From assembly GCF_000620105.1 (NCBI RefSeq), contig NZ_JHVK01000004.1, forward strand, positions 248,001-312,000: 64,000 nt of DNA, given 5' to 3'. This document shows positions 8,557 through 18,966 of this stretch, one piece after another; positions within the stretch are counted from its first letter, which is position 1, and the number at the start of each line of letters is the position of its first letter. This stretch comes from Microvirgula aerodenitrificans DSM 15089. GTDB taxonomy: Bacteria; Pseudomonadota; Gammaproteobacteria; Burkholderiales; Aquaspirillaceae. The position numbers were made by a program, and so were the translations under genes. The notes beneath the pieces are model-generated. The model had not been told where the DNA came from. It was given only the letters and a program-made list of their open reading frames with translations, and made no database searches.

Positions 8557-9657
8557 ATGAGCCTGCTGACCGGCCACGATGCCTGGCTGCATCTGTTCCA
8601 TGTCCGGGGCCTCGGTCCGATCGGGTTCAATGCCCTGCTGGAGGCATTCGGCACGGCGGAGGCCATCTGCGCTGCGCCGCCCCGGCAGCTGGCCAGCGTC
8701 GTATCGCGCCAGCTGGCCGCGGCGATTGCCGGCGACGACAGCCGGGCTGCGCGCCAGGCGGCAGCCGACTGGCTGGCCGCCGACGCGACCCGTTCGCTGC
8801 TGACACGGCTCGACGCAGACTACCCGCTGGCGCTGGCACAGTCGCCGGCCGCGCCGCCGCTGCTGTTCCTGCACGGCCGGCGCGAACTGCTGTCCCGGCC
8901 GCTGTTCGCCATCGTCGGCAGCCGGCATGCCAGCGCGCAGGGCATCCGCGATGCCAGCCGCTTCGCCCGGGCGCTGGCCGACACCGGCTATACCATCGTC
9001 AGCGGCCTGGCCGCCGGCATCGACGCGGCGGCCCATGACGGCGCGGTCGACACCCCGGCGGCCACCGTCGCCGTGATCGGCACCGGTATCGACCGCGTCT
9101 ATCCGGCCTGCAACCGGCCGCTGGCACGACGCATCGCCGGTCACGGCCTGATCGTCAGCGAGTTTCCGCTCGGCACGCCGCCGCTGGCCGCCCATTTCCC
9201 GCGCCGCAACCGCATCATCGCCGGGCTCGGCGCCGGCTGCCTGGTGGTCGAGGCCGGCCTGCGCAGCGGCTCGCTGATCACGGCGCGCCAGGCTGCCGAG
9301 GCAGGCCGCGAAGTGTTCGCCATTCCCGGGTCCATTCACTCGCCACTGTCGCGCGGCTGCCATGCGCTGATCCGCGACGGCGCCAGGCTGACCGAGTCGC
9401 TGGATGACATCCTGGCCGAACTGCCGCCCTTGCCGGCACTGCCGCCGGTCGCCGGACCCGCCGCTGTCCCGGAGAGTGAATTCGCCGCCGGCGACGCGCG
9501 GCTGCTGGCTGCGCTGGGCTTCGATCCGGTCGATGCCGATACCCTGGCGCAACGTACGGGCTTGACGGTGGAGGGGGTTTTGGCGATGCTGCTGCCGCTA
9601 GAGCTCGCTGGACGGGTCGCCCCGCTACCGGGCGGCCGCTACCAGCGGGTCGTTTGA
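8557..9657 (+). CDS. dprA: DNA-processing protein DprA
   Basis: A 366-residue protein that loads RecA onto incoming single-stranded DNA during natural transformation. It has an N-terminal helix-hairpin-helix/SAM-like region (about 1-75), a Rossmann-fold core with FAIVGSRHAS, IVSGLAAGIDAAAHDGA and HFPRRNRIIAGL (about 105-290), and a C-terminal winged-helix domain (about 310-366). The start at 8557 fits the family N-terminus; the frame is open further upstream without homology. It leads the dprA-smg-topA group. Confidence 0.95.
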   Translation: MSLLTGHDAWLHLFHVRGLGPIGFNALLEAFGTAEAICAAPPRQLASVVSRQLAAAIAGDDSRAARQAAADWLAADATRSLLTRLDADYPLALAQSPAAPPLLFLHGRRELLSRPLFAIVGSRHASAQGIRDASRFARALADTGYTIVSGLAAGIDAAAHDGAVDTPAATVAVIGTGIDRVYPACNRPLARRIAGHGLIVSEFPLGTPPLAAHFPRRNRIIAGLGAGCLVVEAGLRSGSLITARQAAEAGREVFAIPGSIHSPLSRGCHALIRDGARLTESLDDILAELPPLPALPPVAGPAAVPESEFAAGDARLLAALGFDPVDADTLAQRTGLTVEGVLAMLLPLELAGRVAPLPGGRYQRVV

Positions 9658-9770
9658 CGCCCGCCCGTTCATGCCGGAGCCGAATTCGGGCTCCACGCGA
9701 CGGGCAGGGTGCGAGTCGCCGCCGGCGTCGGGCCTCACCGCCCTTTGTTTCCACTGAAAAAGCCGCCGCC

Positions 9771-10226
9771 ATGCTCGATATCATTGCCTTTCTTGTCCAG
9801 GAATACCGCGACTTCGCCGCCTGTCCCGAACCGGAACACCTGGCGCAAAAACTGTCCGCAGTCGGTTTCGAAGACGAGGAAATCGACGATGCGCTGGACT
9901 GGCTGGCCGAACTGGCCGCCGACGATGCGTCGCCGATCGTGTTTGCGGAAAGCACCGCCACGCGCATGTTCAGCGCCAGCGAATGCGAACACCTGCCGGT
10001 CGATACCCAGGGGTTCATCCACTTTCTCGATACGGCCGGCGCCCTGACCAATCTGCAGCGGGAGCAACTGATCGACCGGCTGATGGCACTGCCCTCGGAC
10101 GATCTCGATCTCGATGCCGTCCGCCTTGCCACCCTGGCCGTTCTGTGGCGTCACGCTGCCGACATCGACATTCTGGTGGCCGACGAGTTGATGGTCGCCA
10201 TCGACGGTCAGCCACCGTTGCAATAA
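9771..10226 (+). CDS. smg: Smg family protein (DUF494)
   Basis: A 151-residue acidic protein that matches the Smg/DUF494 family along its length: MLDIIAFLVQEY at the N-terminus and VLWRHAADIDILVADEL near the C-terminus. The family sits between dprA and topA in many beta- and gammaproteobacteria, as here. A role in transformation or DNA processing has been suggested from context only, and the biochemical function is not known. The start at 9771 is the family start; the 113 bases after dprA hold no gene. Confidence 0.92.
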   Translation: MLDIIAFLVQEYRDFAACPEPEHLAQKLSAVGFEDEEIDDALDWLAELAADDASPIVFAESTATRMFSASECEHLPVDTQGFIHFLDTAGALTNLQREQLIDRLMALPSDDLDLDAVRLATLAVLWRHAADIDILVADELMVAIDGQPPLQ

Positions 10227-10381
10227 CGCCGGTCCGGCATCGTCCCGGACCGCACCGAAAGCGCCGAACGCTTGTGAGCGAACGGCTTTAGGCTCTACCA
10301 TCGCGCCCTTCACCCGGCCGGCGCTTGCATTTGGCGCCGCTTTCCCGAATACATTTAGGGACTATTGACGTCTCGAACTCC

Positions 10382-12685
10382 ATGTCCGCCAATCTGCTGA
10401 TCGTCGAATCGCCGTCCAAGGCGAAGCCACTGAAAAAATATCTCGGGTCCGATTTCGAGGTACTCGCCTCCTATGGTCACGTTCGCGATCTGGTGCCCAA
10501 GAACGGCGCGGTCGACCCCGAACACGACTTCGCGATGAAGTACCAGATCATCGCGCGGAACTCGAAACACGTTGACGCCATCGCCGCCGCGGTGCGCGAA
10601 GCCGACACCATCTATCTCGCGACCGACCCGGACCGCGAGGGTGAAGCCATTTCGTGGCACCTGATGGAAATCCTCAAGAACAAGAAGCTCTTGAAGGACA
10701 AGAAGGTGATGCGCGTGGTGTTCCACGAGATCACCCGCAACGCGGTGCTGGAAGCCGTCGCCAACCCGCGGGAAATTTCGCAGGACATGGTTGATGCCCA
10801 GCAGGCGCGCCGTGCGCTCGACTATCTGGTCGGCTTCAACCTGTCGCCGCTGCTGTGGAAGAAGATCCGTCGCGGCCTGTCCGCCGGCCGCGTGCAGAGC
10901 CCGGCCCTGCGCCTGATCTGCGAGCGCGAGATCGAAATCCGTGCGTTTACCGCCCAGGAATACTGGTCCGTGCATCTGGACAGCCACAAGGGCCGGCAGA
11001 AATTCGGCGCCAAGCTGAACGAGTGGCAGGGCAAGAAGCTCGAGCAGTTCGACATTCCCGACGAAGCCACCCAGGCCTCGGTGCTGGCCGCGCTGTCCGG
11101 CCACGACGCTGCGGTCACGGCGGTGGAAAAGAAGAAAAAATCGCGCAACCCGGCCGCACCGTTCACGACCTCGACGCTGCAGCAGGAGGGGGTGCGCAAG
11201 CTCGGCATGACCACCGACCGCACCATGCGCACCGCACAGCAGCTGTACGAGGGCATCGACGTCGGCCAGGGCCAGATCGGTCTGATCACCTACATGCGTA
11301 CCGACTCGGTGGCGCTCGCCAACGACGCGGTCGAGGAGATCCGCTTCTACATCGGCCAGCACTTCGACGCCGACTACCTGCCGAAAACGCCGTCGGTGTT
11401 CAAGAACAAGGCCAAGAACGCCCAGGAAGCGCACGAAGCCGTGCGCCCGACATCGATCTTCCGCACGCCGGAATCGGTCAAGCCGTTCCTGACCGCCGAC
11501 CAGTTCAAACTGTACGACATGGTCTGGAAGCGGACGCTGGCCTGCCAGATGACCGCCGCAAAGTTCGACACCACCGCGGTCGACATCGCGGTCGGTGACG
11601 GCGTGTTCCGCGCCACCGGTCAGGTGCAGACCTTCGCCGGCTTTATCGCCGTGTACCAGGAAGACGTCGACGATACCGCCGACGACGACGAGGACAGCGC
11701 CAAGCTGCCGCTGCTGGAAGTCGGCGACGTGCTGCCGGTGGACAAACTGTCCGGCGAGCAGCATTTCACCCAGCCGCCGCCGCGCTACTCGGAAGCGTCG
11801 CTGGTGAAGACGCTGGAAGAATATGGCATCGGCCGTCCGTCGACCTATGCGTCGATCATCTCGACGCTGAAGGATCGCGAGTACGTGATCCTCGACAAGA
11901 AGCGCTTCCAGCCGACCGATACCGGCGAGATCGTCAACAAGTTCCTGACCGAGCACTTCGCCCAGTACGTCGACTATCACTTCACCGCCCGGCTCGAAGA
12001 CCAGCTTGACGATATCTCCACCGGCAAGCGCCAGTGGATCCCGGTGCTCGACGGCTTCTGGAAGGGATTCCACAAGCAGATCACCGAGAAGGAAAGCATC
12101 AGCCGCGCCGAGGTCACCACCGAAAGCCTCGACGAAGCCTGCCCGAAGTGCGGCAAGCCGCTGAACATCCGCTTCGGCAAGCGCGGTCGCTTTATCGGCT
12201 GCACCGGCTACCCGGACTGCGACTACACCCGCAACCTGAACGAAACCGCCGAGCAGGCCGCCGCCGAAGAAGAAGCACCGGTCATCATCGAAGACCGGGT
12301 CTGCCCGGAGGACGGGGGTCAGCTGGTGGTCAAGAAGGGCCGCTACGGCAAGTTCATCGGCTGCGCCAACTACCCGAAGTGCAAGCACATCGAGCCGCTG
12401 GAAAAGCCGCGCGACACCGGTGTCGAGTGCCCGGAATGCAAGACCGGTCACCTGATCGAACGCAAGAGCCGCTACGGCAAGCTGTTCTACAGCTGCAACA
12501 CCTACCCGAAGTGCAAGTACGCGACCTGGAACCCGCCGGTGGCGGAGACCTGCCCGAAATGCGGCTGGCCGATCCTGACCATCAAGACCACCAAGCGTCG
12601 CGGTACCGAGAAGGTGTGCCCGCAGAAGGAATGCGGCTACAGCGAGGTCATTGCCCCGCCGGAAGCGAAGACGGCGGAAGAATGA
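10382..12685 (+). CDS. topA: DNA topoisomerase I
   Basis: A 767-residue type IA topoisomerase that relaxes negative supercoils. The Toprim domain is at the N-terminus (LLIVESPSKAKPLKKYLG; DPDREGEAISWH with the metal-binding acidic residues). The active-site Tyr is about residue 304 in GLITYMRTDS. The C-terminus has four zinc-ribbon modules. The second reads CPED where the first CxxC pair would be, so it has lost one ligand; the others keep their CxxC pairs or a close variant. The start at 10382 is the usual MSANLLIVES. Its stop overlaps the start of a small secreted-protein gene. Confidence 0.97.
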   Translation: MSANLLIVESPSKAKPLKKYLGSDFEVLASYGHVRDLVPKNGAVDPEHDFAMKYQIIARNSKHVDAIAAAVREADTIYLATDPDREGEAISWHLMEILKNKKLLKDKKVMRVVFHEITRNAVLEAVANPREISQDMVDAQQARRALDYLVGFNLSPLLWKKIRRGLSAGRVQSPALRLICEREIEIRAFTAQEYWSVHLDSHKGRQKFGAKLNEWQGKKLEQFDIPDEATQASVLAALSGHDAAVTAVEKKKKSRNPAAPFTTSTLQQEGVRKLGMTTDRTMRTAQQLYEGIDVGQGQIGLITYMRTDSVALANDAVEEIRFYIGQHFDADYLPKTPSVFKNKAKNAQEAHEAVRPTSIFRTPESVKPFLTADQFKLYDMVWKRTLACQMTAAKFDTTAVDIAVGDGVFRATGQVQTFAGFIAVYQEDVDDTADDDEDSAKLPLLEVGDVLPVDKLSGEQHFTQPPPRYSEASLVKTLEEYGIGRPSTYASIISTLKDREYVILDKKRFQPTDTGEIVNKFLTEHFAQYVDYHFTARLEDQLDDISTGKRQWIPVLDGFWKGFHKQITEKESISRAEVTTESLDEACPKCGKPLNIRFGKRGRFIGCTGYPDCDYTRNLNETAEQAAAEEEAPVIIEDRVCPEDGGQLVVKKGRYGKFIGCANYPKCKHIEPLEKPRDTGVECPECKTGHLIERKSRYGKLFYSCNTYPKCKYATWNPPVAETCPKCGWPILTIKTTKRRGTEKVCPQKECGYSEVIAPPEAKTAEE

Positions 12686-12960
12686 TGCCGAAGCGCCTGA
12701 TCGTCCTTGCTGCCATGGCCGGCGCCTTCACCGGCCTGCCGGCACTGGCGGCCGGGTCCGGGGACACCACGGACCGTCCGCGCGCCACGGCAACGCCGTA
12801 CGACGCCATTCGCGCCGCGGTGCCGGTCTCGACCAGCCCGCTCGCCATCGGCCGCCGTGCCGCCCTCGACGATCAGCGGCCGACGCCGCGCAGCGCCGGC
12901 ATCGCCTCGACCCGCCCGGCCGGGCAGGACACCCCGCAAAAAAAACCGCCCGGACAGTGA
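12682..12960 (+). CDS. Small secreted protein of unknown function, coupled to topA
   Basis: A 92-residue protein whose ATG overlaps the topA stop (ATGA), so translation is probably coupled. The first 24 or so residues are a clear signal peptide (MMPKRLIVLAAMAGAFTGLP, then ALAA). The mature part is short, rich in Thr, Pro, Ala and Arg, with no recognised domain and low complexity. The last seven or so codons lie inside the left arm of the terminator at 12942-12975, so the C-terminus PQKKPPGQ is dictated by the hairpin. The gene could be real or a read-through frame; the signal peptide argues for real. Confidence 0.6.
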   Translation: MMPKRLIVLAAMAGAFTGLPALAAGSGDTTDRPRATATPYDAIRAAVPVSTSPLAIGRRAALDDQRPTPRSAGIASTRPAGQDTPQKKPPGQ

Positions 12961-12975
12961 TGTCCGGGCGGTTTT
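12942..12975. terminator. Bidirectional intrinsic terminator between topA block and tolQ
   Basis: A perfect 15-bp stem (AAAACCGCCCGGACA / TGTCCGGGCGGTTTT) with loop GTGA. A-rich bases precede and T-rich bases follow it, so it can stop transcription from both sides. It also contains the stop codon of the small secreted-protein gene. Confidence 0.93.
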
Positions 12976-12990
12976 CTTGTCGGGTCAGCC

Positions 12991-13677
12991 TCAGTTCGGG
13001 GCCTTGGTCGCCTGACGCTGGAGGATGTTCGAGAACTCCTCCATGAAGGTGTCGAAGCGGTTGGCGAAGCGGTCGATGTCGTAGGCGAAGCGGTTGTAGG
13101 CGACAACGGCCGGGATGGCGGCGAACAGGCCGATGGCGGTGGCGATCAGCGCCTCGGCGATACCCGGAGCGACCGTGGCTAGCGTCGCATTGCCGGCGTT
13201 CCCGAGCCCGATGAACGCATGCATGATGCCCCAGACCGTACCGAACAGGCCGATATACGGGCTGACCGAGCCGACCGTGGCCAGGAAGGCGGTATGGCGG
13301 TCCAGCTCGTCCAGCTCGCGCTGGGCGGCGGCCTTCATCGCGCGGCGGGTGCCGTCCATGGTGTCGGACAGCTCACCGCCCGGCTGGCGGCGCAGTTTGA
13401 CGAATTCGGCAAAGCCGGCCTGGAAGATCTTTTCCATGCCGATGCCGTCCTTCTTGCCCGACACTTGCTGGTACATGTGGTTGAGGTCGGCACCGCTCCA
13501 GAACGCGCGCTCGAAATCCTCGGTATGCAGACGGGCATGGCGCACGTCGATCCATTTCATGATGATGCGGGTCCACGACAGGACCGACATGACCATCAGC
13601 AGGGCCATGATGAACTGAACCGGCAGACTCGCATCCAGCAACAGCTTGACGACCGACAGGGATTGGGTGGTTTCCAC
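12991..13677 (-). CDS. tolQ: TolQ/ExbB-family proton channel, TolQ type
   Basis: A 228-residue inner-membrane protein with three membrane segments in the TolQ/ExbB arrangement: one near residues 18-40, then a long cytoplasmic loop, then two (about 140-160 and 170-195). The motif VGSVSPYIGLFGTVWGIMHAF is typical. The N-terminus and the FERAFWSGADLNHMY segment resemble TolQ more than ExbB. TolQ normally works with TolR, TolA, TolB and Pal from one operon; here tolQ is alone, followed at once by a strong terminator. It starts with GTG. A separate exbB-exbD pair lies at 57 kb. It could pair with a distant tolR or be an ExbB-like paralogue. Confidence 0.85.
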   Translation of the reverse strand: METTQSLSVVKLLLDASLPVQFIMALLMVMSVLSWTRIIMKWIDVRHARLHTEDFERAFWSGADLNHMYQQVSGKKDGIGMEKIFQAGFAEFVKLRRQPGGELSDTMDGTRRAMKAAAQRELDELDRHTAFLATVGSVSPYIGLFGTVWGIMHAFIGLGNAGNATLATVAPGIAEALIATAIGLFAAIPAVVAYNRFAYDIDRFANRFDTFMEEFSNILQRQATKAPN

Positions 13678-13731
13678 GACTGAGAGAACCTTTGTCTTAG
13701 ACGAGTTAGGACTTTAACTGGCGTGCGAAAG

Positions 13732-14289
13732 CTATCGCAATACACGCCCACTGGCAAAATCGATAATGGTGGATGGGCGACGACGACGGCCGACCAGGCC
13801 CGGCAGCGTCAGCAGGCGGTCGCCGAATGCATGCCGGCACGCAGCGGCACTGCGCAGTGAACGCTTGCCGGCCACATTGGCCGACGTCGACACCAGCGGC
13901 CCCAGCCGGCGGGTCAGCGCGGCCACGCCGGCATGGGCCGAGACGCGAACGGCCAGCGTAGTATGCCGGCCCCGCAGCCACGGCAGCGCCTGACGACCGG
14001 CCGGCAGCAGAAACGTGGTCGGACCCGGCCAGCGCGTGGCCAGACGCGCGCGCCCGGCCGTGTCCGGCATGCGGATCAGGCCGCGAAACGCCTCCACCCC
14101 GGCGCCGACCACGATCATTCCCTTGTGATTCGGCCGCCCCTTGATGCGCAGAATGGCCTTGAGCCCGCGCGCATTGCGCGGATCACAACCCAGTCCGAAA
14201 CATGACTCGGTCGCGTAGGCGATCACGCCGCCGCGCTTGAGATGTCTGCGGGTCTGACGAAGGAGAGAGGCGGAAGGGAAGCGGTACAT
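13732..14289 (-). CDS. tsaC: L-threonylcarbamoyladenylate synthase (TsaC/YrdC)
   Basis: A 185-residue enzyme that makes threonylcarbamoyl-AMP for the t6A modification of tRNA. The start MYRFPSASLLRQTRRHLKRG is followed by GGVIAYATESCFGLGCDP, the IKGRPNHKGMIVV segment with the Lys-Arg of the nucleotide site, and STSANVAG. Length matches E. coli TsaC (190). The start at 14289 is chosen from homology. It sits upstream of tolQ on the same strand with a 54-base gap. Confidence 0.93.
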   Translation of the reverse strand: MYRFPSASLLRQTRRHLKRGGVIAYATESCFGLGCDPRNARGLKAILRIKGRPNHKGMIVVGAGVEAFRGLIRMPDTAGRARLATRWPGPTTFLLPAGRQALPWLRGRHTTLAVRVSAHAGVAALTRRLGPLVSTSANVAGKRSLRSAAACRHAFGDRLLTLPGLVGRRRRPSTIIDFASGRVLR

Positions 14290-14422
14290 GACGGCAAAAA
14301 TGGGACGACGGCGCCATTTTGGCACGTTGCCGGCCCGGATGCAGGCAGAAGCGCAAAAGAATACCAGACGGCCGGCCCCGGGGCAGGCCACAAAAAAGCG
14401 CGAACGGGCGCAGCGCGGCGCG

Positions 14423-14536
14423 CTAACGGCACATCCCGACCAGATTGCCGTAGACCAGCGCCGCCTCCGGCCGCGTATAGCCATACAGCGCCAGCAGCAC
14501 TGCGGCCAGGATCAGCGCACCGCCAAGCCACTTCAT
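14423..14536 (-). CDS. 37-residue single-span membrane peptide coupled to the MFS gene
   Basis: A short frame encoding MKWLGGALILAAVLLALYGY followed by TRPEAALVYGNLVGMCR. The first 20 residues form one strong transmembrane helix after a Lys-Trp start. Its ATG overlaps the stop of the MFS gene (ATGA at 14533-14536), which is typical of translationally coupled subunits. I infer a small accessory membrane peptide for the transporter. The function is unknown and chance is possible at this length, but hydrophobicity, start context and exact overlap together make it credible. Confidence 0.6.
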   Translation of the reverse strand: MKWLGGALILAAVLLALYGYTRPEAALVYGNLVGMCR

Positions 14537-15693
14537 GCGCCGGCCTCCGCGCGCTGCAGCGGTCGCTCGCGAATCGGCAGGCACAGCAGCGCCGCCATCA
14601 CCCCCAGCACCACGCTGGCCCACCACACCGGGTCATAGCTGCCGGTGCTGTCGTACACCCGCCCGCCAAGCCAGATGCCGAAGAAACTGCCGAGCTGGTG
14701 AGCGAAAAACACCAGCCCGCCCAGCATCGACAGGTAATGGACACCAAAGATGCCGGCGATGATGCCGTTGGTCAGCGGCACGGTGCCGAGCCACAGGAAA
14801 CCGATGGCGGCCGAGAAGGCAATGGCACTGGCCGGCGTCACCGGCAGCAGCACGAACAGCACGATGGCCAGTGCACGACAGGCATAAATGCCCGACAGCA
14901 GCCGCGACTTGTCGTGCCGCGCGCCCATATGGCCGAACAGCCAGGTGCCGACGATATTGGCCAGCCCGATCAGTGCCAGACTCAGCGCACCGACCGAGGA
15001 CGACAGCCCGCGATCAGCCAGGAAGGCCGGCAGGTGGACGCCGACGAAGGACACCTGGAAACCGCAGACGAAATAACTCGCCGACAGCAGCAGGAAACCG
15101 GGATGACGCATCGCTTCGCGGAAGGCGTCGCCGACCGGCTGCGATGGTCGCTCGATCCCCTCGACCCGCAACGGCCATGCCAGCGGCACGATCAGCAGCG
15201 TCAGCGCGGCGAACACCAGCAGGGTGGGGCTGGCACCGAGATGATCGATGCCCCACTGGCCGGCCGGCAGCAGCAGGAACTGGCCCAGCGAGCCGGCTGC
15301 CGCCGTCAGCCCCATCGCCTGGCTGCGGCGATGCGGCGGCGCCAGCTTGCCAACCACGCCGAACACGACGCCATAGGTCGTGCCGGCCAGACCGATGCCG
15401 ATCATCACGCTGCCGAGCAGCGGCATGCCGGGCACCGCCAGCGTCCACAGACCGGCGGCGTAGGCGAGGGCGCCGGCCACCAGCACCCGGCGCGCGCCGG
15501 CACGGTCGGCCCAGGCGCCGGCGAACGGCTGCGCCGCGCCCCACAGCAGGTTCAGGATCGCAAAGGCAAAGGCGATCGTCTCCCGTCCGCCGCCGGCCGA
15601 CAGCGGCTCCAGGAACAGGCCGAAGCTGTGACGGATGCCCATGGCCAGGGTGATGATGACCCCGGCGAACCACAATACGCGCGTCAATGGCAT
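14533..15693 (-). CDS. MFS transporter
   Basis: A protein of about 386 residues with the twelve-helix pattern of the major facilitator superfamily. The first helix is VLWFAGVIITLAMGIRHSFG; loop 2-3 carries GAWADRAGARRVL, the family motif A. It resembles the monocarboxylate/oxalate-formate branch in its opening helix (GIRHSFGLFLEPL), but the substrate cannot be read from sequence. The start MPLTR at 15693 is used; an in-frame ATG at 15708 would add five residues and has GGAG very close upstream. It is divergent from fadH across a palindromic operator-like site. Confidence 0.85.
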   Translation of the reverse strand: MPLTRVLWFAGVIITLAMGIRHSFGLFLEPLSAGGGRETIAFAFAILNLLWGAAQPFAGAWADRAGARRVLVAGALAYAAGLWTLAVPGMPLLGSVMIGIGLAGTTYGVVFGVVGKLAPPHRRSQAMGLTAAAGSLGQFLLLPAGQWGIDHLGASPTLLVFAALTLLIVPLAWPLRVEGIERPSQPVGDAFREAMRHPGFLLLSASYFVCGFQVSFVGVHLPAFLADRGLSSSVGALSLALIGLANIVGTWLFGHMGARHDKSRLLSGIYACRALAIVLFVLLPVTPASAIAFSAAIGFLWLGTVPLTNGIIAGIFGVHYLSMLGGLVFFAHQLGSFFGIWLGGRVYDSTGSYDPVWWASVVLGVMAALLCLPIRERPLQRAEAGA

Positions 15694-15796
15694 GACGTTT
15701 TTCCCCATTTCTCCACCGCGACCGCCGCTCGTTCTGACTGCATGGCGGGGTTTGTCGGCATTCGGGCCTACTATTCCATTGGCACCCGGGCCATGA

Positions 15797-17944
<2,148 letters not shown>

Positions 17945-17976
17945 TCGCCCCCGGGGGCAGCAAACGAAGCAAAAGC

Positions 17977-18000
17977 AATGGCGGCCATCAGGCCGCCATT
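17977..18000. terminator. Hairpin terminator between fadH and the BPSS1780-type gene
   Basis: A perfect 10-bp stem AATGGCGGCC / GGCCGCCATT with loop ATCA, between two convergent genes. The T-tract is weak on both sides. Confidence 0.8.
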
Positions 18001-18020
18001 GTCGTTCTGGTGCAGGTCAA

Positions 18021-18779
18021 TCAGCCGATGACATCCACATTCTGGCCGGTCTCGCGCCCGCTGCCGAACAGGTCGTGGTAGCCGACGACCGGCACCAGCA
18101 GCGCCAGCGGCGTGAACACCAGCATGCCGAGGCCGAGCAGCATGGCCGCCAGCATCATCAGCGCCATCATCCACAGGAACATGACGAAGAACGCGCCGAA
18201 GTTGCGCACGCTGGCAGTGAACGATTCGCGCAGCGCAGCCAGCGGCGCCAGTCCGTGCCACAGCACCAGGATCGGTGCCAGCCAGAAGGCCATCGTCAGC
18301 AGGAAGGTCGCCGGCAGTGCCGCCACCAGCAGGGCCGACACCACCTCGCCCAGCAGCGCCGGGTCCTCGGGCGCCAGCGTGCCGGTCGGCATGCTGAAGC
18401 CCAGCATGGCCGCCAGCGAGAAAAACACCAGGTACATCAGTACCGATGCGGCCAGGTACATCGCGCCGAGCACGAAGAACGGCAGCGCCCGCTGCGACTC
18501 GAAACAGCCGAACAGGTCGAGCACGCGCGGGCGTTCGTCGCGCGCAGCGCGGGCCGCAGCCACGGCGCCGCCGGCCATCAGTGCCGGGGTCAGGATCGCG
18601 GCCAGCAACTGGCCGAGCACCGGCACCATGCTCAGCACCAGCTGAATCAGCATGAAGACAACACCGATGCCGATCCATGGCAGCGGATAGTCACGGAACA
18701 GACGCCATGCGGCGACGATCCAGCGCCGACCGGCACTGGCAGGAACGCGCCGGACTTCCGGCAACGGGGTGGACTGCAT
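18021..18779 (-). CDS. BPSS1780-family multi-pass membrane protein
   Basis: A 252-residue inner-membrane protein of unknown function. The N-terminus with RRWIVAAWRLFRDYPLPWIG, then about six hydrophobic segments and a WLAPILVLWHGLAPLAALRE motif, fits the BPSS1780 family found widely in betaproteobacteria. Residues past 215 (VGYHDLFG) are also typical. GGGAG six bases before the ATG supports the start. It stands alone, convergent with fadH and divergent from tkt. Confidence 0.82.
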   Translation of the reverse strand: MQSTPLPEVRRVPASAGRRWIVAAWRLFRDYPLPWIGIGVVFMLIQLVLSMVPVLGQLLAAILTPALMAGGAVAAARAARDERPRVLDLFGCFESQRALPFFVLGAMYLAASVLMYLVFFSLAAMLGFSMPTGTLAPEDPALLGEVVSALLVAALPATFLLTMAFWLAPILVLWHGLAPLAALRESFTASVRNFGAFFVMFLWMMALMMLAAMLLGLGMLVFTPLALLVPVVGYHDLFGSGRETGQNVDVIG

Positions 18780-18824
18780 GAAAACTCCCTCAGGGCTTAT
18801 TACAGCTTCGATGCAGGCGGAAGG

Positions 18825-18854
18825 TTGCCGCCCACGTCGTCATTCGGCGATAAT
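18825..18854 (+). promoter_or_regulatory. Candidate sigma-70 promoter for the tkt operon
   Basis: TTGCCG (18825-18830) and GATAAT (18849-18854) are separated by 18 bases, about 110 bases before tkt. This is the best match in the divergent gap. Confidence 0.5.
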
Positions 18855-18966
18855 CGCATGATTTTTTTGCAGGCTTTCGCGTCCTGCGCCTCCGGTGACC
18901 CTCCGACCCGGACGCCGTGCCGCGCGGCAGGCCCGCCTACACAGCCACTCTTCCGAGGTTTTTTTG

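Noticed and set aside
10355-12451. A 698-codon minus-strand frame across topA
   Set aside because: Antisense to topA with no recognisable domain; typical shadow of high-GC coding sequence.
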